This document shows positions 1 through 5,686 of a stretch of 10,843 nucleotides of DNA, in pieces. The DNA is from CAXSEA01 sp964235675. Its GTDB lineage: Bacteria > Armatimonadota > Armatimonadia > Armatimonadales > Capsulimonadaceae. The stretch spans positions 1 through 10,843 of the forward strand of contig CAXSEA010000115.1 in assembly GCA_964235675.1 (NCBI GenBank), written 5' to 3'. The notes below the pieces were generated by a model. The model made no database searches and was not told the DNA's origin. It saw only the letters and a list, made by a program, of their open reading frames with translations. The translations under genes and the position numbers were made by a program. The first letter of the stretch is position 1. Each line of letters starts with the position of its first letter.

Positions 1-80
1 GGCTAGGGGAGGTCTGGGGTATCTACTCTTCAGAAAACAAGTCCAAACGCATCTAAACGCCCCCGACCTCCCCTAACCCC
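1..80. repeat. Large imperfect inverted repeat at the window edge
   Basis: Positions 4-14 (TAGGGGAGGTC) are perfectly complementary to 65-75. The pairing extends past a bulged T15 to GGGG 16-19 with CCCC 61-64, and past one mismatch (3/76) to 1-2 with 77-78. This gives about 17 bp around a 41-nt loop. The left arm reaches base 1, so the element may continue outside the window. It lies beyond the 3' end of the minus-strand murJ-fhaA cluster. It could be a processing or termination structure, or one copy of an interspersed palindromic repeat. No T-tract follows on either strand. Confidence 0.6.
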
Positions 81-98
81 TCCATAAAAATGGAGGGG
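77..98 (-). terminator. Strong short hairpin downstream of the minus-strand operon
   Basis: CCCCTCCAT (77-85) and ATGGAGGGG (90-98) form a perfect 9-bp stem with a 4-nt loop, 22 nt past the stop codon of the 121-573 gene in its reading direction. The position fits a terminator or an mRNA 3'-end stabiliser. There is no U-run after the stem on either strand, so classical intrinsic termination is not certain. Bases 77-78 are shared with the larger inverted repeat, so the two foldings partly compete. Confidence 0.45.
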
Positions 99-120
99 AA
101 CCAGAAACCTATGTACGCCT

Positions 121-573
121 TTAGGATGACTTTCGCGCGAAGCTAGTCAGGCCGAGGGTCAGGCCCAGCACGACGTAGATCCATGCGATTGATTTGGCGC
201 TGATCTTTTGCTCGAGTCCAGGGGTGTAGCGCGGGGGAACGACGTGGTAATCGACGACGTAGGCGAGTGCTGCCGTCGCGCCGCCGGCGGCGACGGCGAG
301 GGGGCCGCGCACGCGTCCGAAGAGCACGTTGTGGATTCCGGCCCAGGCGAACATGGCGGAGCTGCAAAGGGCTAGTCCGCGCAGCGAGTCTTTGCCGGAG
401 TAGGCGTCTGGGTAGTTTTCGCCGTCTCCATCAAGGATGTGGCAGGTGGGGTTGATGGCCGCCCAGGGGCTGCCGCATTCACTTTGGCTGGCGGCCATCA
501 TGGCGAACACGGTCGTCGCGGAGAGAGCGGCGCCATCGGCGAGCGTATCGACGGTCAGGGTTTTGAAATTCAT
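121..573 (-). CDS. Small integral membrane protein of unknown function (150 aa)
   Basis: About four hydrophobic segments are visible, at roughly residues 12-29, 65-85, 88-108 and 126-144, so this is an inner-membrane protein. From memory it resembles a family of uncharacterised bacterial membrane proteins. That family has an 'IN-x-x-x-H-x-L-x-GD' stretch after the first helix (here INPTCHILDGDGE). It also has a 'VDY-x-VVP-x-R-x-TPG-x-E' stretch before the last helix (here VDYHVVPPRYTPGLE). I know no function for that family. The ATG at 573 is 35 nt after the fhaA-like stop codon with no terminator between, so it is probably the last gene of the murJ-fhaA operon. No clear Shine-Dalgarno precedes the start. 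A role in the cell envelope is only suggested by position. Confidence 0.75.
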   Translation of the reverse strand: MNFKTLTVDTLADGAALSATTVFAMMAASQSECGSPWAAINPTCHILDGDGENYPDAYSGKDSLRGLALCSSAMFAWAGIHNVLFGRVRGPLAVAAGGATAALAYVVDYHVVPPRYTPGLEQKISAKSIAWIYVVLGLTLGLTSFARKSS

Positions 574-608
574 GTGGCGGTACTGCGCGTCGTCGGCGCG
601 GCTCTTGA

Positions 609-1970
609 TTATTCCAGCGTAAAAGTAAAGCCGACGCCGCCTAGGGTAATTTTGTCGCCGGAGTGGAGCGGGAAACGCTCGGCGATGCGCATCGGGCGAC
701 CGTTGACCAGCGTGGAGCCGCGTCCGGAAAGGTCTTGGACGGTGTAGCGCGGCGCGTCGGCTGTAGAATCCTCCGACTTTTGAATGCGCGCTTGCTGCGT
801 GCTGACGGCGGTCTCGGTGAGCGTGATGTCGCAGGTCATACTGCGTCCGATAAGAGCTTCCGACCCAAGAAGATGCGTGCTGCCGTCGCTGACGCGTGTC
901 AGACGCGCGACCTGCGCGGTCGGGTCGCCGCCTGCGGGTGCGCTCAACACGGGGGATGTGCCCGCGCCAGCAAGCTGCTGAGAAACAGCGGGCCGCGCCG
1001 GGGTGGAGGGCTGCTGCTGCAACTGAAATTCGATACGTGTCCGACCGATTAAAATGACGTCGCCGCTGCCGAGGGTGATGTTGACCGGGACGATCTGCTG
1101 GTTGACGAAGGTGCCGTTGGTGCTGGCGAGGTCGTAGAGGGTAGCATGGCCGTCGTTTTCGCGCTCGATGCGCGCGTGGCGCTTGGACACCTGCCCGTCT
1201 TCAGCCAGCACCAAATCGTTGTTGGAATGGCGCGAGCGTCCGACGGTGAATACGGCCTTGTTGATCGAGATTAAGCTGCGTTGGCCATCGACGCTTTCCA
1301 CCAGCAGCGCGGCCCAAGCGGTTGGGGCGGCGTGCACGGTGGCGTCTTCCAGCCAATCGTGAGCCTGCGCCCGAGCGTGCACGGTCGGTTCATCCACGAT
1401 GCGCTCGTCCTCGTCCACGCCGCCTCCGTAGCGGAGGTGGGTTCGGTTGTCCAGGACGGCGGCGAGATCCGGGATGGCTGGGTTTGGTGGAGCGGGATTC
1501 TGTGGAGCGGCGGGAAATTCGGGCTTGGCGGATTTGTCGAAGAGGGCGCGGACGTAGAGCTTGTCCTCGCCCGGCAGGGCGTCAATCTCTTCGATGATAA
1601 AATCGAGCGGGCCGCGCGTCAGATAATTCTTGTGGGCGATATAGCGCTCCAGGACAGAGCTTAATTCTTGCTCGTCGAGAAACGAGAGCATGTAGGCGCG
1701 CTCGTCGGCGTTCATCACCGCAAGCTCCAGGACATACTTGTTGGGCACGTAGACACGCCCGTCCAGGCCTTCGCTGCGGAAGGATTCCATGGCGTCGACG
1801 ATTTTTCGCAAGACGTCGCGCGGGGTCAGCTCGGAGTCTTCCTCGACCCCGAAGTGCGACTGGTACCAGGACCCAAACTTGGATTGAAACCGATCAAGCC
1901 ATTCCATACGCTTCCCGTGCTCCCGAGGCAGGGCGGCGGTTGAGTAAATGCCGCTCGCAAACTCGCCCAT
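609..1970 (-). CDS. FhaA-like protein: DUF3662-type N-domain plus two FHA domains
   Basis: Residues are numbered from the ATG at 1970 (453 aa). Residues 23-145 resemble the DUF3662 N-domain of actinobacterial FhaA, with an LTPRDVLRKIVDAMES helix and a VPNKYVLEL strand. Residues 146-224 are a Pro-rich acidic linker. FHA1 (about 225-318) has the canonical set: G244-R245, S262-x-x-H265 and N285-G286. FHA2 (about 355-453) keeps G375-R376, S390 and N423-G424 but has Gln393 where the SxxH histidine belongs, so its phosphothreonine binding may be weakened. FHA domains bind phosphothreonine, so this is probably a cytoplasmic adaptor reading Ser/Thr-kinase signals. No kinase gene is in the window. It follows murJ by 39 nt, as expected for an operon. 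The ATG at 1907 (residue 22), just before the domain starts, is a credible alternative start. Neither start has a convincing Shine-Dalgarno. Confidence 0.88.
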   Translation of the reverse strand: MGEFASGIYSTAALPREHGKRMEWLDRFQSKFGSWYQSHFGVEEDSELTPRDVLRKIVDAMESFRSEGLDGRVYVPNKYVLELAVMNADERAYMLSFLDEQELSSVLERYIAHKNYLTRGPLDFIIEEIDALPGEDKLYVRALFDKSAKPEFPAAPQNPAPPNPAIPDLAAVLDNRTHLRYGGGVDEDERIVDEPTVHARAQAHDWLEDATVHAAPTAWAALLVESVDGQRSLISINKAVFTVGRSRHSNNDLVLAEDGQVSKRHARIERENDGHATLYDLASTNGTFVNQQIVPVNITLGSGDVILIGRTRIEFQLQQQPSTPARPAVSQQLAGAGTSPVLSAPAGGDPTAQVARLTRVSDGSTHLLGSEALIGRSMTCDITLTETAVSTQQARIQKSEDSTADAPRYTVQDLSGRGSTLVNGRPMRIAERFPLHSGDKITLGGVGFTFTLE

Positions 1971-2009
1971 TGTCCGCGTTTAATCAGCTGGAGCTGTCTA
2001 GTGGCGACT

Positions 2010-3737
2010 TTAATGTTGTACCCGCGAACGGCGCTTCACCATTGCGAGAATATCTTGAAGCTCGCGCATATTTACGGCGCGGGCGATTGCCACAAAGCCG
2101 GTCAGGCCGAGGAGAGCGGGCAGCGTAAACAGGATTACTGCGGTGCTGAAGCGTGTTTCCGGGCCGAGAACATGCCGGAGCGAGGCGTATACCATGGCGC
2201 AGACCAGGCAAAGCGCGCCGGTGGCAAACAGGCTTTTGACGATGGACACGGCGAGAGGCATGACGACGATGCGCCGGACGCGCTGGTTCAGGTAGTAGAG
2301 CATAACCAGAGTGTGCAGCGTGGCGGCGATTGTTGTCGCGGCGGCGAGGCCGGCGATTCCGGCATGGGTATGGTTGACGACTACCCAGTTCATGGCGATG
2401 AACAAGACGGTCATAACCGTTCCGGACACGACGGGAGTGCGGGAATCGTTGATGCTATAGAAAGAGCGCGTGAGAACCGCTTGCGCCGACCAGGCGAAAA
2501 TGCCGAGGGCGTACAAGCGCAGCGGAGCGGCGGTGACGAGCGTGTCGGCGTAGGTGAATACGCGGTGCTGGTAGATGATCGACACGATGGGCACCGCTAG
2601 AATGCACACCAACGCCGACGAGGGGAGGGTGAGAAACAAGATGGTGCGGAGGCCTTTCACGATGGTTTTCCGCAGCTCTACCTTGTCGCCCGCCGCCGCG
2701 TGGCTGGACAGAGTCGGCAAAATAGCGATGCCGAGCGCCTGGGCGAAAACGCCGATGGGGATCAGCATAATCCGGACGGCGTTCATCAGCGCGGTCATCG
2801 CTCCCTCGGAGAGCAGTGAAGCGAAGCCTTTGTTGATGATTTGGTCGACGTTGGGCAGGCTGACTCCGAGCAAAATGGGGAGCATCAGCGCCCAGACTTT
2901 CATCGCGCCGGGGTGCGACAGGTCGAGGCTGGGGCGAAAGCGTAGGCCAACCCGGAAAACGAAGGCGAGCTGCAGGGCGAAGTTGCCGACGAAGGCTCCG
3001 ATGAGAGCGCCCCAGGTGAGATACTCGATGCCGTGGCCGCGCGAGATCAAAGCGCCGGTGATGATGCCGATGTTGTAGATAATCGGCCCGAGCGCGGGAA
3101 CCAGGAACTGCCGGTTGGCATTCAGCACGCCCATAATCAGGCTGCCGAGCATGAAGCAGATTTGCGCCGGGAGCAGGATGCGCGTCAGGTGAACCGCCAG
3201 GGGCAGTGTCGGGGCGGCGCTCGCGTAGGGGTGGGAGACGATGCTCCACATGTAGCGGAAGTGGAGCAGGCTGAAATTGGGATCGTGCTTGTGGCCGGCG
3301 AGGCCTGGGGTGAGCAAAATCACGAGATATGGCGCGGCCAATTCTCCGATGACGACCAGGACAAAGGCAACAAGCGCGGTCACGGTGGCGACCACCGAGA
3401 ACGTCTTCGACGCGCCCTCGCGGTCGCCGGAGTGCAGGTGCTCGGAGAAGGTCGGAACGAATGTGGAAGCCAGCGCGCCGCCCGCTACCAGGTACATTAG
3501 CAGGTCAGGAATGGTAAAAGCCGCTTGATAAGCGTCGGTGACGGCGTTTTGGCCATAATATGCGGCGATAATCGTATCGCGCGCCATGCCAATGACACGC
3601 GAAAGCAGCACCATCGCCATGGTAACGACCGCCGCGCGTCCAAAGCCGCCGGAAGGTTTGCCGCTGGCGCCATGGTTGGATGATTGGCTGGATAAATTCA
3701 AAGGGGAGCGCGGAGTCGCGGACGCGGCTGATGCCAT
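2010..3737 (-). CDS. murJ: MurJ (MviN) lipid II flippase
   Basis: This is a 575-aa polytopic membrane protein of the MOP exporter superfamily with about 14 hydrophobic segments. It moves undecaprenyl-linked peptidoglycan precursor across the cytoplasmic membrane. The N-terminal signature is clear: LLSRVIGMARD (R47 and R53, matching E. coli R18 and R24), TDAYQAAFTIPD (D68, matching D39) and GGALASTFVPTFSEHL. The segment NAVRIMLIPIGVFAQALGIAILP contains the arginine equivalent to E. coli R270. It is somewhat longer than E. coli MurJ (511 aa), partly from a Ser/Thr/Pro-rich cytoplasmic tail of about 33 residues. There is no C-terminal pseudokinase domain like that of mycobacterial MviN. An in-frame ATG at 3857 exists, but the ATG at 3737 is chosen. 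The promoter at 3746-3775 lies just upstream of it, and the extra 40 residues are unlike MurJ. It is the first gene of the leftward operon. Confidence 0.95.
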   Translation of the reverse strand: MASAASATPRSPLNLSSQSSNHGASGKPSGGFGRAAVVTMAMVLLSRVIGMARDTIIAAYYGQNAVTDAYQAAFTIPDLLMYLVAGGALASTFVPTFSEHLHSGDREGASKTFSVVATVTALVAFVLVVIGELAAPYLVILLTPGLAGHKHDPNFSLLHFRYMWSIVSHPYASAAPTLPLAVHLTRILLPAQICFMLGSLIMGVLNANRQFLVPALGPIIYNIGIITGALISRGHGIEYLTWGALIGAFVGNFALQLAFVFRVGLRFRPSLDLSHPGAMKVWALMLPILLGVSLPNVDQIINKGFASLLSEGAMTALMNAVRIMLIPIGVFAQALGIAILPTLSSHAAAGDKVELRKTIVKGLRTILFLTLPSSALVCILAVPIVSIIYQHRVFTYADTLVTAAPLRLYALGIFAWSAQAVLTRSFYSINDSRTPVVSGTVMTVLFIAMNWVVVNHTHAGIAGLAAATTIAATLHTLVMLYYLNQRVRRIVVMPLAVSIVKSLFATGALCLVCAMVYASLRHVLGPETRFSTAVILFTLPALLGLTGFVAIARAVNMRELQDILAMVKRRSRVQH

Positions 3738-3745
3738 AGGACTTG

Positions 3746-3775
3746 AGTATAACGCCCAAAAAATTGCAGTGTCAA
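3746..3775 (-). promoter_or_regulatory. Sigma-70-type promoter of murJ, probably giving a leaderless mRNA
   Basis: On the minus strand a perfect -35 TTGACA (3775-3770) is followed after 18 bp by TATACT (3751-3746), five of six matches to the -10 consensus. Initiation 7-9 nt downstream would fall at about 3739-3737, on the murJ ATG itself, and no Shine-Dalgarno is present. The promoter occupies most of the gap to the divergent gene at 3797. Confidence 0.7.
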
Positions 3776-3778
3776 GTT

Positions 3779-3786
3779 GGAAGAGG
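3779..3786 (+). promoter_or_regulatory. Ribosome binding site supporting the GTG start at 3797
   Basis: GGAAGAGG lies 10 nt before GTG 3797 but 31 nt before the in-frame ATG at 3818, so it favours the GTG start. Confidence 0.45.
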
Positions 3787-3796
3787 CCGTAACGCT

Positions 3797-4969
3797 GTGT
3801 TAAACAGCCCAGCCGGCATGCCGCGCGCGCGCCGGAGATGGCCTCGGCTGACGGCAAGCCTGCTGTTGCTGGCCGCCGTCGGCAGCGCGAGCGCGGCCAG
3901 TTGGGCTCAGGTCGACCCTGACAGCACGCCGCCGCCTCCGCCCCCTCCGCCGCCGGGCAGCGCTACCCAAAGCGCGACGGCTGGAGCGAGCTCGGGAAGC
4001 GTTTTGAGCGCTGTGCCGCATACGACGGTGGCTGTATTTGCGGTCGTGCCGCACGCGTCGGATAAGATTGCCGGATACCCTCTGACGCCGAGATTTATTG
4101 TCCGCGACGCCGGTCTGCAGCGACTGCTCGTGGGCGGGATCGCGGCGGGGCGGGGCGGGGGATTGATTTCGATTAGCTTGGATACAGGCGCGGTTAAGCC
4201 GCTGCGCGTCGGGGATTCGTCGGCGCTGGCTATCGACGCCGACGACAACAAAATTTTCGTCGCTATTGCCGGATTACCGCAGATCGACGTGCTCGACCGC
4301 AAAAGCTTGCAGCGAATCGACCGAATTCTACTCAACGATCCGGCCGAAACGCTTTCGTACGACGCTCACGATCATGTGCTGATCGCCGGCGCGGCGCGTC
4401 AGGCGGTGGCATGGCTGATCGACGCGCGTCAACATGTGATCGTCGATACCGTGGTGCTTTCGGGCATAGCAACATCTAGCGCGTCGGACGATTCCTCCCC
4501 GCGTGATTATTTGACCGTGCAGTCCAAAGACAGCGTGGATGTGATCGATCCATTGTCGCACGCGGTGGCGGCGTTGTGGCAGCTTCCGCCGACTTCGGGA
4601 CCACAATCCGCGGCATATTTACCGGGCTTAGGGGAAGTGATCGTCGCCGGAACTCGGGGCGCGTTGTCGAGCGTCAGCGTCAGCAGCGGCAAAGTAATCG
4701 GCGGCGCGAGCTTGCCGGTTGGCCCCGGCAGCGTAATCGGCGATGGAACCAGCCTACGCGTCATTACCGTTTCTTCTGAAAGCGGATCGGCGGGAGTCTT
4801 CTTGGCCGACGCGAATGGGACGCTCTCGCTCAGTGGCAGTTTCGCGGTGCCCCCAGGCGCGAGCGCCGGAATCGCGGTGACGGGCCGTGACCGCTCGACT
4901 GATTTGTATCTGGCGTACGTGAGCGGCGACGCTACCGAGCTACAACGGTTCACGCTGCCCGCACCTTAG
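3797..4969 (+). CDS. Exported protein with polyproline run and beta-propeller-like repeats
   Basis: From GTG 3797 the product is 390 aa. Residues 1-17 are basic (RARRRWPR). Residues 18-33 are a hydrophobic core ending in SASA-AS, a typical Sec signal peptide with likely cleavage near residue 33 or 37. Nine consecutive prolines (residues 45-53, bases 3929-3955) then form a stiff linker. The rest is a series of short beta-rich repeats of the YVTN/beta-propeller kind. Examples are IDVLDRKSLQRIDRILLND, an AWLIDARQHVIVDTVVLSG unit and VDVIDPLSHAVAALWQLP. No catalytic motif is visible and the mature protein has no Cys. It is probably a periplasmic or surface scaffold or binding protein with unknown ligand. 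It is transcribed divergently from murJ. The ATG at 3818 is an alternative start that keeps the signal peptide. The nine-proline run probably needs EF-P for translation. Confidence 0.72.
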   Translation: MLNSPAGMPRARRRWPRLTASLLLLAAVGSASAASWAQVDPDSTPPPPPPPPPGSATQSATAGASSGSVLSAVPHTTVAVFAVVPHASDKIAGYPLTPRFIVRDAGLQRLLVGGIAAGRGGGLISISLDTGAVKPLRVGDSSALAIDADDNKIFVAIAGLPQIDVLDRKSLQRIDRILLNDPAETLSYDAHDHVLIAGAARQAVAWLIDARQHVIVDTVVLSGIATSSASDDSSPRDYLTVQSKDSVDVIDPLSHAVAALWQLPPTSGPQSAAYLPGLGEVIVAGTRGALSSVSVSSGKVIGGASLPVGPGSVIGDGTSLRVITVSSESGSAGVFLADANGTLSLSGSFAVPPGASAGIAVTGRDRSTDLYLAYVSGDATELQRFTLPAP

Positions 4970-5042
4970 CGCTCGGCGAGAATAGCGCGGGGGCATTGCG
5001 GGTAAAGTAGCGCCTGTTCGTAGAGTCCTATTAGGCCTTACC

Positions 5043-5062
5043 TATAGTTTATCGCGGGGGAG
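5043..5062 (+). promoter_or_regulatory. Possible -10 box and Shine-Dalgarno of the DsbA-like gene
   Basis: TATAGT (5043-5048) matches the -10 consensus at five of six positions, but no good -35 lies 16-18 bp upstream. GGGGGAG (5056-5062) sits 9 nt before the ATG at 5072 and is the clearest ribosome binding site on this strand. The 102-nt gap after the propeller gene (4970-5071) has no convincing terminator. Confidence 0.35.
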
Positions 5063-5071
5063 AGTGGAAAA

Positions 5072-5686
5072 ATGTCTGCATTAATCGATCAAGTAGTGGC
5101 TGAAGATCATATACTCGGCAGCGATGAGGTTAAGTACACGCTGGTGGAATACGGCGATTTGCAGTGTCCGGATACCGCCTCGGCGGAGCCGGAGATTACC
5201 GAGATCGCGGAGCGCTTTCAGGATCAGTTCAGGCTTGTGTACCGGCACTTTCCGCTGACCGATATACACGCGAATGCCTACCGCGCCGCTCTCGCCACCG
5301 AAGCCGCCGCCCGGCAAAACAAGTTTTGGGAGATGCGGACGCAGTTGCTCGATCATCAAGACCAGCTTGAGCCGTCCGACCTACTCAAACACGCGGAGCA
5401 GCTCGGCCTGGATGCGGAGCAGTTCAAGCGCGACATGGCGGACCGGCAGCTTGCGGCGAAAATCGACGCCGACATTCAAAGCGGAACGCGCAGCGGAGTG
5501 GACTCCACGCCCACGTTTTTCTTGAACGGCAAAATGCTTGACCCCGGTCTCGATCTGTTCGAGATTTTTGAAAGCATGGGCAGCAAGGGCGCAGCCGACG
5601 ACGATGACGATCGTGAAGACGATAACGACGACGATGAGGATGACGGCGACGAAGACAAAGATGAGGATGACGAAGAGCAGTTTTAG
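5072..5686 (+). CDS. Cytoplasmic DsbA-like thioredoxin-fold protein with one Cys and a polyacidic tail
   Basis: This 204-aa product belongs to the DsbA/'thioredoxin_4' group that also occurs as a C-terminal domain on some NhaA-type antiporters. VEYGDLQCPDT (25-35) is the active-site region, followed by an RHFPLTDIHANAYRAA helix, a FWEM segment and the cis-Pro loop STPTFFLNG (cis-Pro147). The usual CxxC is here C32-P-D-T35. The resolving Cys is absent and C32 is the only Cys in the protein, so dithiol oxidase or isomerase chemistry is not possible. A monothiol (glutathione- or bacillithiol-type), peroxidase-like or binding role is more likely. There is no signal peptide, so it is cytoplasmic. 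Residues 176-204 are almost all Asp and Glu (23 of 29), an unusual addition to this family. The 3' end overlaps the next gene's start, suggesting translational coupling. Confidence 0.85.
   Translation: MSALIDQVVAEDHILGSDEVKYTLVEYGDLQCPDTASAEPEITEIAERFQDQFRLVYRHFPLTDIHANAYRAALATEAAARQNKFWEMRTQLLDHQDQLEPSDLLKHAEQLGLDAEQFKRDMADRQLAAKIDADIQSGTRSGVDSTPTFFLNGKMLDPGLDLFEIFESMGSKGAADDDDDREDDNDDDEDDGDEDKDEDDEEQF
5597..5683 (+). repeat. Low-complexity Asp/Glu codon tract
   Basis: This stretch consists almost only of GAC, GAT, GAA and GAG codons. It encodes the acidic tail of the DsbA-like protein and contains the candidate start codons of the next gene at 5661 and 5667. The same repetition creates long but meaningless open frames on both strands. 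Confidence 0.8.

Noticed and set aside
61..98. Possible G-quadruplex on the minus strand
   Set aside because: Only three runs of four or more G occur close together. A fourth run of at least three is missing, and hairpin pairing explains the G/C tracts better.
2455..3249. Long 264-aa alternative frame within murJ on the same strand
   Set aside because: The translation is rich in Arg, Pro and His with no domain features. It is an out-of-frame shadow of a well-supported gene in GC-rich DNA.
2010..3737. MurJ lacks the Arg equivalent to E. coli R52 (LLMY instead of LLRR)
   Set aside because: From memory, MurJ of many Gram-positive and deep-branching lineages has aromatic or non-Arg residues here, so it is not evidence of lost function.
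3738..3857. N-terminal extension of the murJ frame to an ATG at 3857
   Set aside because: The promoter at 3746-3775 lies inside it, the extra 40 residues are unlike MurJ, and it would overlap the divergent gene's start.
5538..5660. Upstream part of the GH65 frame with Met-Thr-Lys repeats
   Set aside because: It is the +1-type shadow of the acidic tract and has no family similarity. The start is placed at 5661 or 5667.
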